Origin: Gammaproteobacteria bacterium
GTDB taxonomy: Bacteria; Pseudomonadota; Gammaproteobacteria; Pseudomonadales; Balneatricaceae
Length of the DNA: 64,000 nucleotides
Reading direction: 5' to 3'
NCBI GenBank assembly: GCA_030748435.1
Contig: JASMLZ010000015.1
Coordinates: 1 to 64,000 of the forward strand
Part shown: one piece after another, positions 44,511 through 55,395 of the stretch
Position numbering within the stretch: position 1 is the stretch's first letter
Layout: every line of letters begins with the position of its first letter
Made by a program: the position numbers and the translations under genes
Notes under the pieces: model-generated
Seen by the model: the letters and a program-made list of their open reading frames with translations, nothing else
The model's database searches: none
What the model was told of the DNA's origin: nothing

Positions 44511-44838
44511 CACCTGACGCACGCCTGCTGATTGTAACGGCAGATAATTGACTCATATATGGATAGCGAGTACCATGGCGCGCCTATGGTGTGTTCGAAC
44601 CATAGTTATAAATAAAATAATAGACTGACACTTGAAAATATGCATACCGCATCTGCAAACTATTATCGGCTGTTACCACGAGCTCTATATTGTGGCTCAA
44701 TGGTAAGCTGTGTCTGTTTTACCCTGTCTATCGCCGTATTTTTATCCAACAGTGTCCGAGGCATTTGTATACCCCCACCCCGTTAAGTCACCACCCAATT
44801 AAACGCTTGATAAATAACGAATCAATTGAAGGTGATTT

Positions 44839-45915
44839 ATGTCTGACCTATTTAGTAATCCAATGGGCCTTGATGGCTTTGAATTTGTTGAATATTCGGC
44901 ACCTGCTAAAGGTGTCCTTGAACCTGTTTTTGAAAAAATGGGTTTCATTCAGGTAGCGACTCATCGCTCCAAGGATGTGACGCTTTACCGTCAGGGTAAA
45001 GTAAATTTTATTATTAACTACGAGCCTGACAGTTATGCCTATTTCTTTGCTCAGGAGCATGGCCCTTCCGCCTGTGGTCTGGGTTTCCGGGTTAAGAACG
45101 CCAAGCACGCCTATGAGTATGCCCTGGCCAATGGGGCCCAGGCTATGGTTATCCCAACGGGGCCTATGGAGTTGCGTCTGCCAGCCATTAAGGGTATTGG
45201 CAGTGCGCCAATTTATCTGATTGACCGCTATGAGGATGGTTCTTCCATTTATGATATCGACTTTGAATATATTGCTGGTGTTGAGCGCTATCCTCAGGGC
45301 TTTGGTTTTCACACCATTGATCATCTGACCCATAATGTTTACCGAGGCCGCATTAATCATTGGGCAGAATTCTATGAGCGTATTTTTGGTTTTCGGGAAT
45401 TACGCAGCTTTGATATAAAAGGCGAATATACCGGGCTATTCTCTCGTGCCATGACGGCCCCAGATAATAAAATCCGCATACCGCTAAACGAAGAGGCTTC
45501 TCAGGGTAGTGGCCAGATAGAAGAATTTCTGTTGGCTTTCAATGGCGAAGGTATTCAGCATATTGCCTTGTTAACTGATGATTTGACGGCGGCCTTGGAT
45601 CAGATGAAGGCGGCTGGTATTCCTCTGATGACGGCCCCTAAGGATACCTACTATGAAATGTTGGATGAACGCTTACCTGGCCATGGCGAGCAGGTGACTG
45701 AACTGCAGTCGCGCGGCATACTGCTTGATGGTACCACGGATGGCGAGCAGCCAAGATTGCTGTTGCAAATCTTTTCTGAATGCCTGTTGGGTCCTGTGTT
45801 CTTTGAATTTATTCAGCGTAAGGGCGATGAAGGGTTTGGTGAAGGTAATTTCCAGGCTCTGTTCGATTCCATGGAACGTGATCAGGTCCGCCGTGGCCTA
45901 GTTGGCAACGCTTAG
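44839..45915 (+). CDS. hpd: 4-hydroxyphenylpyruvate dioxygenase
   Basis: [11 protein letters not shown]..., [63 protein letters not shown]. Confidence 0.95.
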   Translation: MSDLFSNPMGLDGFEFVEYSAPAKGVLEPVFEKMGFIQVATHRSKDVTLYRQGKVNFIINYEPDSYAYFFAQEHGPSACGLGFRVKNAKHAYEYALANGAQAMVIPTGPMELRLPAIKGIGSAPIYLIDRYEDGSSIYDIDFEYIAGVERYPQGFGFHTIDHLTHNVYRGRINHWAEFYERIFGFRELRSFDIKGEYTGLFSRAMTAPDNKIRIPLNEEASQGSGQIEEFLLAFNGEGIQHIALLTDDLTAALDQMKAAGIPLMTAPKDTYYEMLDERLPGHGEQVTELQSRGILLDGTTDGEQPRLLLQIFSECLLGPVFFEFIQRKGDEGFGEGNFQALFDSMERDQVRRGLVGNA

Positions 45916-46052
45916 ACTTGCCGATTCAAATTGCCGGGTATGGGTATTAATTCTGTACCCGGCATGCCAATTCAGTGTTCAGCTATAGGCTTTGCAGTGA
46001 CCATGTTCGAATACCGGATCCTGTCTATCAAGGCTGCGCATATATTTATAAA

Positions 46053-46126
46053 CCCAACCACCTCAGTTGGTCGCTAATATCTTGTGGCAGATACTGCCAG
46101 ACCACCACAATAGCAACCTGTTCTAT
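46053..46126. repeat. Diverged copy or end of the 242-bp MITE family (reverse orientation)
   Basis: ACCTCAGTTGGTCGCTAATATCTTG versus element ACCTCAGTTGATCGCTTATATCTTG; CTGTTCTAT is found 57 nt from CCTCAG in both. Confidence 0.6.
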
Positions 46127-46332
46127 GTTAGCGATGCAACAATTCAAGCATAATGGATGATAAAAATATGCTGAGTTGGCTGCCGGATGACCTGCCAGTG
46201 TGAACACCCCCAGTCAATTCTAACAAATTCGGCTTAATCCGGTTGTGCCGAGCGCTCGAGTGCGAGACAATATGCGCCAGCTTTTAAGGCCGCTTTGCGC
46301 TGCCCCATTTACCTTTTAACAGGAGTAGTAAC

Positions 46333-48327
46333 ATGCCTTCCCGTCGCGATTTAGCCAATGCCATTCGTGCTTTGAGTATGGACGCAGTCCAGCAAGCCAA
46401 TTCTGGTCATCCAGGCGCCCCCATGGGTATGGCCGATATTGCCGAAGTCCTGTGGAATGATTTTCTCAAGCATAATCCTGGCAACCCGGAATGGCTTAAC
46501 CGTGACCGTTTTGTCTTGTCTAACGGCCATGGTTCCATGTTGTTATACTCCTTGCTGCATCTAAGTGGCTATGATGTGTCGCTTGATGATTTGAAAAACT
46601 TCCGTCAATTGCATGCCAAGACTGCTGGTCACCCTGAATACGGTTATGCTCCGGGTATTGAAACCACCACCGGCCCTCTGGGACAGGGTATTACCAATGC
46701 TGTTGGTATGGCTATTGCGGAAAAAACTTTGGCGGCTCAGTTTAACCGTGACGAACACCAGATTATTGACCATCACACCTACACCTTCCTGGGCGATGGT
46801 TGCTTGATGGAAGGCATTTCTCATGAAGCCTGCTCTCTGGCTGGCACTTTGGGTCTGGGCAAGCTAATTGCTTTCTATGATGACAATGGTATTTCTATTG
46901 ATGGTGATGTGGAAGGCTGGTTCAGCGACGACACACCCAAGCGTTTTGAAAGTTACGGTTGGCAGGTTATTCCAGCTATCGATGGTCATGACCCTGATGC
47001 CATCTTTGCTGCTGTGGAAGCAGCCAAAGCTAATACTGATCAGCCCACCCTAGTCTGCTGCAAAACCATTATTGGTTTTGGCTCACCCAACAAAGAAGGC
47101 AAGGAAGACTGTCATGGTGCCCCGTTGGGTGCTGACGAAATTGCGCTTACCCGCAAGCGTCTGGACTGGAGCTATGGCCCGTTTGATATTCCGGCAGATA
47201 TTGCTGAAGAATGGGATGCTAGTGATGCTGGTTACGATGTAGAACAGGTCTGGAATCAAAGTTTTAAGGCCTACAGTGAAGCCTATCCAGAATTAGCGGC
47301 TGAATTATTACGGCGTATTGCTGGTGATCTGCCAACAGATTTTGCGGCTCAGGCTGATGCTTATATTGCTGACTTGCAAGGGCAAGGCAATACCATTGCC
47401 AGCCGTAAAGCATCCCAAAATACCCTTAATGCCTTTGGTCCTCTATTGCCTGAAATGCTGGGCGGGTCAGCGGACCTGGCCGGTTCTAACCTGACCTTAT
47501 GGTCTGGTAGCAAGGGCATCAGCAAAGACGATGCCAGCGGTAATTACGTGTTTTATGGGGTACGCGAATTTGCCATGTCTGCCATAATGAATGGTATGGC
47601 CCTGCATGGCGGCTTTGTGCCCTATGGCGCCACCTTCCTGGTATTTATGGAATACGCCCGCAATGCCGTACGTATGGCGGCCCTGATGCGCCAACGGGTA
47701 TTGTTTGTGTACACCCACGACTCCATTGGTTTGGGTGAAGATGGTCCTACTCACCAGCCTATTGAGCAAATTGCCAACCTGCGTTTGACACCACATTTGG
47801 ATACTTGGCGGCCCTGTGATGCGGTTGAGTCTGCCGTGGCTTGGAAAACGTCCTTGCAACGTTTGGATGGCCCTTCAGCGCTGATCTTCTCACGCCAAAA
47901 TCTGGCTCATCAGGAGCGTAATCAGGATCAGGTAGCTGCCATTGCCAAAGGTGGCTATGTGCTAAGTGATTGTGCGGGTGCGCCTGAAGCGATTATTATT
48001 GCTACTGGTTCTGAGGTAGGTATTGCGCAAGCGGCGGCAGCACAATTAACGGCGCAGGGCCGCAAAGTACGGGTTGTTTCCATGCCCTGTACAGAAGCCT
48101 TTGAACGTCAGGATGCCGCCTATCAGGAAAGTGTATTGCCAGCGGCAGTAACAGCTCGAGTAGCAGTGGAAGCCGCCCATGCGGACTATTGGTACAAGTA
48201 TGTAGGCCTGCAAGGTCGGGTCGTCGGGATGACTGATTTTGGTGCTTCTGCACCTGCCAATGAGCTGTTCGAAATGTATGGCTTTACGGCTGACAATGTG
48301 GCGCAACAGGTTAACGAACTGCTGTAA
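46333..48327 (+). CDS. tkt: Transketolase
   Basis: [51 protein letters not shown]. Confidence 0.97.
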   Translation: MPSRRDLANAIRALSMDAVQQANSGHPGAPMGMADIAEVLWNDFLKHNPGNPEWLNRDRFVLSNGHGSMLLYSLLHLSGYDVSLDDLKNFRQLHAKTAGHPEYGYAPGIETTTGPLGQGITNAVGMAIAEKTLAAQFNRDEHQIIDHHTYTFLGDGCLMEGISHEACSLAGTLGLGKLIAFYDDNGISIDGDVEGWFSDDTPKRFESYGWQVIPAIDGHDPDAIFAAVEAAKANTDQPTLVCCKTIIGFGSPNKEGKEDCHGAPLGADEIALTRKRLDWSYGPFDIPADIAEEWDASDAGYDVEQVWNQSFKAYSEAYPELAAELLRRIAGDLPTDFAAQADAYIADLQGQGNTIASRKASQNTLNAFGPLLPEMLGGSADLAGSNLTLWSGSKGISKDDASGNYVFYGVREFAMSAIMNGMALHGGFVPYGATFLVFMEYARNAVRMAALMRQRVLFVYTHDSIGLGEDGPTHQPIEQIANLRLTPHLDTWRPCDAVESAVAWKTSLQRLDGPSALIFSRQNLAHQERNQDQVAAIAKGGYVLSDCAGAPEAIIIATGSEVGIAQAAAAQLTAQGRKVRVVSMPCTEAFERQDAAYQESVLPAAVTARVAVEAAHADYWYKYVGLQGRVVGMTDFGASAPANELFEMYGFTADNVAQQVNELL

Positions 48328-48364
48328 CTATATTCTCCAAGAGACTGACTTTGCGCTGATCTAG

Positions 48365-49396
48365 ATGCCAAAAAAACTTGCTATCAACGGCTATGGCCGT
48401 ATTGGGCGCGCGGTATTGCGGGCCCTGTTTGAGCGTGGCCTGCAGGAGCAACTGCAGCTAGTCGCTATTAATGACGTGGGCATCGCCGAGTCGCTATTGT
48501 ATGAGACTCGCTATGATTCCGTGCATGGCCAATTTCCCTTGCCGGTAGAGGCCACTCAAAGTGGTATGGCCATTACTGACCAGCAAGGTCATAAGCATCT
48601 TGTGGCCTTGCACAGTAAGGCTGATGCACAAGCCTTGCCATGGCAGGAGCAGGCTATTGATTTGGTATTGGAATGCTCTGGCAAGTTAACCAGCCGGCAA
48701 TTATCAGAACAACATTTGCACGCCGGTGCAGACAAGGTGCTGATTGGTGCCCCGGCTGGTGACGAAGTGGATTTAACTGTGGTCTATGGTATTAACCACC
48801 AGCATATTCGGCCCCATCACCGAATAATTTCCAATGCCTCCTGCACTACCAATTGCATGGCACCAGTGCTGGCGCCGTTGCAAGCCGAAGTGGGCATAGA
48901 AGATGGCTTGATGACTACCATTCATGCCTATACCAATGGTCAGGTACTGACGGATACGGTATTGGATAAGATGGACTTGCGGCGTGGACGAGCAGCCACC
49001 CAGTCGATGATTCCTACAACTACCCATGCTACTCAGGCTTTGGGATGGGTGTTGCCAGAACTAGCCGACAAGATCACTGGCTACAGTATGCGGGTGCCCA
49101 CCATTAATGTCTCGGTGGTGGATTTGGTATTTCGCCCAAGTCGGGCCACCAGTGGGGCAGAAATCAATGCCATTATGGCGGCAGCCTACGATCAGGATCC
49201 TTATGGTGTGCTGGGTTTCAACCAGGAGCCACTAGTGTCTGTCGATTTTAATCACTGCCCGAAATCAGCCGTATTTGATGCCACTCAGACCATGCAAATG
49301 GGGCAGCTGATAAAAGTTTTGGCTTGGTATGATAACGAATGGGGTTATGCCAACCGTATGCTGGATGTGGCTTTAACCATGTTGTCTGATCAATAA
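48365..49396 (+). CDS. Glyceraldehyde-3-phosphate / erythrose-4-phosphate dehydrogenase family
   Basis: LAINGYGRIGRAVLRAL, SNASCTTNCMAPVL, WYDNEWGYANRMLD; between tkt and pgk. Substrate (Gap or Epd) not decided. Confidence 0.92.
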   Translation: MPKKLAINGYGRIGRAVLRALFERGLQEQLQLVAINDVGIAESLLYETRYDSVHGQFPLPVEATQSGMAITDQQGHKHLVALHSKADAQALPWQEQAIDLVLECSGKLTSRQLSEQHLHAGADKVLIGAPAGDEVDLTVVYGINHQHIRPHHRIISNASCTTNCMAPVLAPLQAEVGIEDGLMTTIHAYTNGQVLTDTVLDKMDLRRGRAATQSMIPTTTHATQALGWVLPELADKITGYSMRVPTINVSVVDLVFRPSRATSGAEINAIMAAAYDQDPYGVLGFNQEPLVSVDFNHCPKSAVFDATQTMQMGQLIKVLAWYDNEWGYANRMLDVALTMLSDQ

Positions 49397-49414
49397 CCAA
49401 CTACAGGAAGACCT

Positions 49415-50575
49415 ATGCCTATTATCAATATGACTGATCTGGACTTGGCTGGTAAGCGAGTGCTGATTCGTGAAGACTTAAATGTGCCGGTAAAGGATGG
49501 CGTAGTCACCAGCGATGCCCGCTTACGAGCCTCTTTGCCAACTATTAAATTGGCCTTAAATGCTGGTGCTATGGTTATGGTTACGTCACATCTGGGGCGT
49601 CCCCAGGAGGGTCAGTATGATAGCCAGTTTTCCCTGCAGCCTGTAGTAGATTGGTTAGCGGCTCGCCTGCCCAATAAAGTCAGTTTGCAAAAAGACTGGC
49701 TGCAGGGTGTAGAAGCTGCTGCCGGGACTCTGGTGGTGCTGGAAAATTGTCGTTTTAATGTCGGCGAAAAAGCCAATGACGAGGCCTTGTCCAGACAAAT
49801 GGCAGCCTTGTGCGATATTTATGTGAACGATGCTTTTGGCACGGCACACCGGGCGCAGGCCAGTACCCATGGGATAGCCCAATTTGCCCCCGTGGCCTGT
49901 GCTGGCCCCTTACTGGCGGCGGAGTTGGATGCTTTGGCCAAGGCTCTGGATAACCCCCAGCGCCCTCTGGTGGCGATAGTGGGTGGCGCCAAGGTGTCAA
50001 CCAAATTGACCGTGCTGGAATCCCTGTCCGATAAGGTGGACCAGTTAATCGTTGGCGGCGGTATAGCCAACACTTTTCTGGCGGCAGCGGGCCACCCGGT
50101 GGGCAAATCCCTATACGAAGCCGATCTGGTGGCTAATGCCAAAGCCCTGATGGCCAAAACCAGTATTCCCATACCCACAGATGTGGTGACTGCCACTGAA
50201 TTTAGTGAAACGGCTATGGCTACTACCAAGGGCGTGGCAGAAGTCACAGCCGATGATATGATAATGGATGTGGGTCCTGAATCGGCTGCTGCCTTGGCCG
50301 AAATTCTGGCTACGGCCGGCACCATTATCTGGAATGGTCCTCTGGGGGTGTTTGAATTTGATCAGTTTGGTGGCGGCACAGAAGTCTTGTCCCGTGCTAT
50401 TGCCAAGGCCGATGGATTTTCTATCGCCGGCGGTGGTGATACACTGGCAGCCGTTGATAAGTACAAGATCAGCGAGCAGGTATCCTACATTTCCACAGGT
50501 GGTGGCGCCTTTTTGGAATTTGTAGAAGGTAAGCCATTGCCAGCGGTGGCAATTTTGCAACAACGCGGAAACTAA
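49415..50575 (+). CDS. pgk: Phosphoglycerate kinase
   Basis: [33 protein letters not shown]-like [23 protein letters not shown]. Confidence 0.98.
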   Translation: MPIINMTDLDLAGKRVLIREDLNVPVKDGVVTSDARLRASLPTIKLALNAGAMVMVTSHLGRPQEGQYDSQFSLQPVVDWLAARLPNKVSLQKDWLQGVEAAAGTLVVLENCRFNVGEKANDEALSRQMAALCDIYVNDAFGTAHRAQASTHGIAQFAPVACAGPLLAAELDALAKALDNPQRPLVAIVGGAKVSTKLTVLESLSDKVDQLIVGGGIANTFLAAAGHPVGKSLYEADLVANAKALMAKTSIPIPTDVVTATEFSETAMATTKGVAEVTADDMIMDVGPESAAALAEILATAGTIIWNGPLGVFEFDQFGGGTEVLSRAIAKADGFSIAGGGDTLAAVDKYKISEQVSYISTGGGAFLEFVEGKPLPAVAILQQRGN

Positions 50576-50586
50576 GGAGCACTATC

Positions 50587-51630
50587 ATGGCGCTAATCAG
50601 CATGCGACAACTACTTGATCATGCCGCCGAATATGGTTATGGCATTCCAGCTTTTAACGTCAATAACCTCGAGCAGATGCGAGCCATTATGCAGGCGGCT
50701 GACAAGACCAACAGCCCGGTTATTGTGCAAGCTTCTGCGGGAGCGCGAAAGTATGCAGGTTCCAACTTCCTTAAGCATATGATTCTGGCAGCTATTGAGG
50801 AATTTCCACATATTCCAGTATGTATGCATCTGGATCACGGTAATTCACCCAGCACTTGTCAAAAAGCCATTGCATTGGGCTTTTCTTCAGTGATGATGGA
50901 TGGTTCTTTGGGGGAAGACTCCAAGACACCTACAAGCTATGAATATAATGTGGAAGTGACTCGGCGTACAGTAGAAATGGCCCATGCCTGTGGTGTTTCT
51001 GTGGAAGGGGAATTGGGCTGTTTGGGCTCTTTGGAAACCGGTGAAGCGGGTGAAGAAGATGGTGTTGGTGCTGCCGGCAAACTAACCCACGAGCAGATGC
51101 TTACAGACCCGGAGGAAGCCGCCGATTTTGTCGCCAAAACTCAGGTAGATGCCTTGGCCATTGCCTGTGGTACCAGCCATGGTGCCTACAAGTTTACCCG
51201 CCCGCCAACGGGCGATATTCTAGCTATCGACCGCATTGCTGAAATTCATAAACAGATTCCCAATACCCATCTGGTCATGCATGGCTCGTCTTCTGTGCCT
51301 CAGGAGTGGTTGGCTGTGATTAATGAATTTGGTGGCGCCATTCCGGAAACCTACGGCGTACCCGTTGAGCAGATAGTGGAAGGTATTAAACACGGTGTGC
51401 GCAAGGTGAATATCGATACGGACCTGCGTTTGGCTTCTACCGGTGCCGTGCGCCGCTTTATGGCTCATAATCAGGCTGAATTTGATCCACGTAAATACCT
51501 AAAGGAAACCATGGCGGCCATGCAGCAGGTATGTGAAGATCGCTATAACGCCTTTGGCACCGCAGGTAACGCTGATAAGATCACAGCTACTAGTCTGGAA
51601 AATATGGCTGGCCAATACTACGGTATATAA
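50587..51630 (+). CDS. fba: Fructose-bisphosphate aldolase, class II (Calvin subtype-like)
   Basis: [54 protein letters not shown]. Confidence 0.97.
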   Translation: MALISMRQLLDHAAEYGYGIPAFNVNNLEQMRAIMQAADKTNSPVIVQASAGARKYAGSNFLKHMILAAIEEFPHIPVCMHLDHGNSPSTCQKAIALGFSSVMMDGSLGEDSKTPTSYEYNVEVTRRTVEMAHACGVSVEGELGCLGSLETGEAGEEDGVGAAGKLTHEQMLTDPEEAADFVAKTQVDALAIACGTSHGAYKFTRPPTGDILAIDRIAEIHKQIPNTHLVMHGSSSVPQEWLAVINEFGGAIPETYGVPVEQIVEGIKHGVRKVNIDTDLRLASTGAVRRFMAHNQAEFDPRKYLKETMAAMQQVCEDRYNAFGTAGNADKITATSLENMAGQYYGI

Positions 51631-51657
51631 GCCCCAAGCGCGTCAAAAAACACCTAC

Positions 51658-51685
51658 AAAACCCCACCTCTTGTTGTGGGGTTTT
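51658..51685 (+). terminator. Intrinsic terminator after fba
   Basis: AAAACCCCAC-ctcttgtt-GTGGGGTTTTCTTTG. Confidence 0.88.
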
Positions 51686-51717
51686 CTTTGTCTAGGTGTT
51701 TGAGGTTAATAAAATAT

Positions 51718-51999
51718 TTATCTTGGTGTCAGCCCCAACACCAGATTTAAGTTGGCTGCCTGCGCCGCTTTACTAAGGGTTTTTATGGTCACTCCGGTAT
51801 TACCGTTGAGTACGCGACATACAGTGCTGCGGCTGGTATTCATGCGTTTGGCCAGTTCGGTTTTGGTAACACCCTGTGCGGCCATGGCCTGTTGCAGTTT
51901 CCAGCCCAAAACGCGTTGCAGGGCGGCTTCTGAACACTCACCCAGGATACCCTGTTCAGCCAGAAAGTTATCAAATGTTTCCCCTATATGATCATGCAT
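51718..51999 (-). CDS. XRE-family antitoxin (HigA-like)
   Basis: LQQAMAAQGVTKTELAKRMNTSRSTVCRVLNGNTGVTIKTLSKAAQAAN HTH; overlaps toxin ORF. Confidence 0.85.
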   Translation of the reverse strand: MHDHIGETFDNFLAEQGILGECSEAALQRVLGWKLQQAMAAQGVTKTELAKRMNTSRSTVCRVLNGNTGVTIKTLSKAAQAANLNLVLGLTPR

Positions 52000-52333
52000 T
52001 ACCTTGTACCTCTTTTAATCGCTGTTGGGTAGTTTCTAAATCGCCTAAAGGAATTTTCTGGCTTTTTTTAATAATCCCATGGAGTAATACCATTTCGTTG
52101 CCAATCACAGTAAACAGAACGCGGGCTATGCCATTAGATACATGACATCGCACTTCCCATAAATCCCTTTTAATTTTTCGTACCAGTGGCATACCTATAG
52201 GCCAGCCAAATTCAACGGTTTTAACTTCAGTGCCAATGATTTTCATATCAACAGGATTGAGTGAGTAAAGCCAGTCCCTTACAGGTTGATTACCACTGGC
52301 CGATCGATAAAACCGGGCGGTAATTTTTTTCAT
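51992..52333 (-). CDS. RelE/HigB-like toxin (phage Gp49-like)
   Basis: KITARFYRSASGNQPVRDWL...VRKIKRDLWEVRCHVSNGIARVLFTVIGNEMVLLHGIIKKSQKIP; toxin-first order. Confidence 0.85.
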   Translation of the reverse strand: MKKITARFYRSASGNQPVRDWLYSLNPVDMKIIGTEVKTVEFGWPIGMPLVRKIKRDLWEVRCHVSNGIARVLFTVIGNEMVLLHGIIKKSQKIPLGDLETTQQRLKEVQGNA

Positions 52334-52610
52334 GATTGTAACCGTACCATATATGGTTCATAAAGTGAATTGCCTGATGCTAAAGCCATTACCAAAGTTG
52401 TGATCCGTCCATGGGCTTGCTGGCTGTAAAAGCTTGAGGTCAGTCGATGGCTTACCCATATGTCAATAACCTCACAGTTAACAGAATTATAGTTAAACAT
52501 TCGCCTTTTTGCCGGGCAGGAAAAATCTGATAGGCTTATGGTTATGAGGGACTGATAAATGGCTTCTGGGAAAAGTAAAGCACTGTCACGATAATCATTA
52601 TTATGCCTAG

Positions 52611-52750
52611 GGAACCTCTGCAAAACTATTACGCTTGCCGATACGGCGTTAAAAATTGGCTCAATATCCACATTTATTATTTATAAACTGCGGTATTTCG
52701 CCAATTTTTGTCTTGTCTCGGCTTCACTCATTACATTTTTCAGAGGTTCC
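52611..52750. mobile_element. 140-bp palindromic MITE, ends GGAACCTCTG, target duplication CTAG
   Basis: GGAACCTCTG...CAGAGGTTCC; CTAG at 52607-52610 and 52751-52754; imperfect inverted symmetry extends inward to AAAAATTGGC/GCCAATTTTT. Confidence 0.85.
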
Positions 52751-52789
52751 CTAGGGGCGTTATAAACTTACTGTTAGAGCTAGTGAAAC

Positions 52790-53211
52790 ATGGCAAAATT
52801 TGAGACGGTTGCTTCATTTATGTCACCGATAGAAGCACATATTGCTAAAGAGCGCTTAGAGTCTGAAGAAATACCAAGTTTTGTGGCTCACGCCAATCAC
52901 GTTTGGGCAAACTGGAGCTATGCAAATGCACTTGGCGGAGTCAAGATAAAGGTGCTTGAAAAAAATGCTGATAACGCCAAAAAATACTGGATAAACATCT
53001 TAATGGCGAATATGAGTCCGATATCTAAGAAGTGTTTGCAGATTTAGAAACAAACTTCTGCCCTCAATGTGGATCAACAGATTATAAGATTCGGGTACCA
53101 TGGTTGTCGACTATATTAGTGATCATGTCATTAGGGCTATTTTCTATTATTTATCCGCCTCGTAATAAGAGACATAAATGTTCAAGTTGCAAATATAATT
53201 GGAAATATTAG
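52790..53211 (+). pseudogene. DUF2007-like protein plus C-terminal zinc ribbon, broken by frameshift and stop
   Basis: MAKFETVASFMSPIEAHIAKERLESEEIPSFVAHANH...KNADNAKK then, in another frame, LDKHLNGEYESDI*EVFADLETNFCPQCGSTDYKIRVPW...HKCSSCKYNWKY*; A6 run at 52979-52984, TAA at 53026-53028. Confidence 0.75.
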
Positions 53212-53245
53212 CTCTAACTAGTGCAAGTAACAGGAGAGTATTTTT

Positions 53246-53494
53246 ATGCCAGAACTAAGGCCTAATTGTGAATGTTGTAATTAAGATTTGCCTCCTGTAT
53301 CCGCGGCAGCGGTTATCTGTACTTTTGAATGCACATTCTGCCTGACGTGGGCAGAGAGTTTGCTACAACATATCTGCCCGAACTGTGGTGGCAACCTCGT
53401 GCTACGGCCAATACGCCCGGCAGCTGCTTTAATCAATAACCCGGCTTCTACCGAACGTATACTCAAAGAGGGTGGATGCAAAGCGAATGTATAA
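53246..53494 (+). pseudogene. DUF1272-like cysteine-rich protein with in-frame stop at codon 13
   Basis: MPELRPNCECCN*DLPPVSAAAVICTFECTFCLTWAESLLQHICPNCGGNLVLRPIRP; TAA at 53282-53284, otherwise open. Confidence 0.75.
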
Positions 53495-53560
53495 CAGGAG
53501 ATAGTGCTTGGTTGTAAATAAGCTGGTTTATTAGCCAAAGGTTCAGTTAACGGAGAAACT

Positions 53561-54052
53561 ATGCCCTTTACACCAATACATATGGGCCCAGGCATTTTGG
53601 TAAAAGCCATTTTACAAGGTAGTTTTAGTTTGCTGGTTTTTGGCTGGACCCAAATCCTTATGGATATTCAGCCTTTATTGGTTATGCTGACGGGTGAGGG
53701 ACATTTGCACGGTTTTTCCCATACCTATATTGGTGGATCCCTAATCGCTGTATTTGCTGCTCTAACTGGCAAATATTTGGCCGAGTTAGGCCTAAAAATT
53801 TTACGCATAGACAAACAGCGACTCACAATTCTCTGGCCTGTTGCCTTTTTAAGTGCCTTTATTGGCAGCGTTAGTCACGTCCTGTTAGATAGTATTATGC
53901 ATACGGATGTGGAACCGTTTTACCCTATTTCCCTTGGCAACCACTTTTATGGTTTGGTTTCTGTTGCGGTCTTGCACAAGTTTTGCCTGTATAGTGGTTT
54001 AATTGGCACAGCCATATACTATGTGGTTAGTTGGCGTGCCAGCAAAACTTAA
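53561..54052 (+). CDS. Integral membrane protein, possibly LexA-binding/DUF457-like metal-dependent hydrolase type
   Basis: MPFTPIHMGPGILVKAI..., several TM helices, conserved His residues (HVLLDSIMHTDVEPFYP). Confidence 0.6.
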   Translation: MPFTPIHMGPGILVKAILQGSFSLLVFGWTQILMDIQPLLVMLTGEGHLHGFSHTYIGGSLIAVFAALTGKYLAELGLKILRIDKQRLTILWPVAFLSAFIGSVSHVLLDSIMHTDVEPFYPISLGNHFYGLVSVAVLHKFCLYSGLIGTAIYYVVSWRASKT

Positions 54053-54129
54053 TTTGGGTGGGGCAGACGGGGTTAGCTGTCAAGTAATATAAAGTGCGTG
54101 AGGGATCATATGCCAAGGAGTAACTGCCG

Positions 54130-54609
54130 ATGATAAGGGCGATGACAAAATCTGATTTTGAGTTATTTTGGCCTTGTTTTAAACGGGTAATCAACGCTCA
54201 GGAAACCTATGCATTTGACCCCAATATAAGCTTTGACGAAGCATTTCAAATATGGTGTGTTACGCCACGCAAGACATTTGTTTTGCAGGAAAATAATCAA
54301 ATATTGGGTTCCTATTATATTAAGCCCAATGCTCAGGGGCCCGGTGCTCATATATGTAATTGTGGCTATATGGTTGACGAAGCGGCAAGAGGTAAAGGTG
54401 TTGCGCAACAACTGTGCGAACATTCTCAGCAAATAGCCATCGAGTTAGGCTTTGCAGCTATGCAATTTAATGCTGTGGTATCAACCAATAGGTCGGCTGT
54501 TAGACTGTGGTTGAAATTGGGCTTTACTGTCATTGGTACCATTCCAGAGGCATATTATCATGCTAAATTAGGCTATGTTGACAGTTATATTATGTATAAA
54601 AAGCTGTGA
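54130..54609 (+). CDS. GNAT family N-acetyltransferase
   Basis: YMVDEAARGKGVAQQLCEHSQQIAIELGFAAMQFNAVVSTNRSAVRLWLKLGF. Confidence 0.9.
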   Translation: MIRAMTKSDFELFWPCFKRVINAQETYAFDPNISFDEAFQIWCVTPRKTFVLQENNQILGSYYIKPNAQGPGAHICNCGYMVDEAARGKGVAQQLCEHSQQIAIELGFAAMQFNAVVSTNRSAVRLWLKLGFTVIGTIPEAYYHAKLGYVDSYIMYKKL

Positions 54610-54652
54610 ATTTAAACCAACCCCGTATAGCAACCATATACTGAGGCAATAT

Positions 54653-55345
54653 ATGAAAACGATTGGTTTACTCGGCGGTATGAGTTGGGAAAGTACTCTG
54701 GACTATTATCGTGCAATAAACGAGGGTATCAAGGATAAGCTGGGTGGTTTACACTCGGCGCAAATTGCCATGTACAGTGTTGACTTTGCAGCTATCGAAA
54801 AATTACAGCATGCTGGTGACTGGCAGGGAACGGCAAAAATACTTATTACAGCCGCCACCAATATTCAGGCGGCGGGGGCTGACTTTTTGCTTATCTGCAC
54901 CAATACCATGCACAAGGTGGCGCCAGAAATTGAGGCGGCTATTGATATTCCCGTATTACATATTGCTGATGCAACAGCAGAAATACTTGTTGATCAGGGG
55001 ATCCAGACGGTGGGTTTGTTAGGCACGGCTTTTACCATGGAACAGGACTTTTATAAAGGTAGACTCAGCGATCACTATGGTCTTAAAGTGTTGGTGCCCA
55101 AGCAGCAGGACAGGGACATTATTCATAAAGTGATTTATCATGAGCTTTGTCTGGGCAAGATTGCATCGGATTCCAAGGCTGAGTATTTGCGTATTATAGG
55201 CAGTTTGGCAGACCAGGGGGCGCAGGCGGTGATACTTGGTTGCACAGAAATCGGCATGCTGGTTAAGCAGGCCGATACAGACACTCAGCTTGTTGATACC
55301 ACAATGATCCATGCGGAACAGGCAGTGAAATATGCCATAATGTAA
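54653..55345 (+). CDS. Aspartate/glutamate racemase family protein
   Basis: MKTIGLLGGMSWESTLDYYRAINEG, ICTNTMHKVAPEIEAAI, VILGCTEIGMLV. Confidence 0.92.
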   Translation: MKTIGLLGGMSWESTLDYYRAINEGIKDKLGGLHSAQIAMYSVDFAAIEKLQHAGDWQGTAKILITAATNIQAAGADFLLICTNTMHKVAPEIEAAIDIPVLHIADATAEILVDQGIQTVGLLGTAFTMEQDFYKGRLSDHYGLKVLVPKQQDRDIIHKVIYHELCLGKIASDSKAEYLRIIGSLADQGAQAVILGCTEIGMLVKQADTDTQLVDTTMIHAEQAVKYAIM

Positions 55346-55395
55346 TTATCGTGCAAAGCTCTCAAAATATAGAAAGTAAAATAAAGGGCATATAG

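Noticed and set aside
52330-52671. 113-aa minus-strand ORF
   Set aside because: Overlaps the 140-bp MITE and has no recognisable domain; likely spurious.
53246-53284. In-frame TAA at codon 13 considered as stop-codon recoding
   Set aside because: TAA terminates many intact genes here (for example dxs and pgk) and TGA, not TAA, is the selenocysteine codon; a nonsense mutation is simpler.
53281-53610. 109-aa minus-strand ORF opposite the DUF1272-like gene
   Set aside because: Antisense to a clear cysteine-rich coding sequence with family-like motifs; likely spurious.
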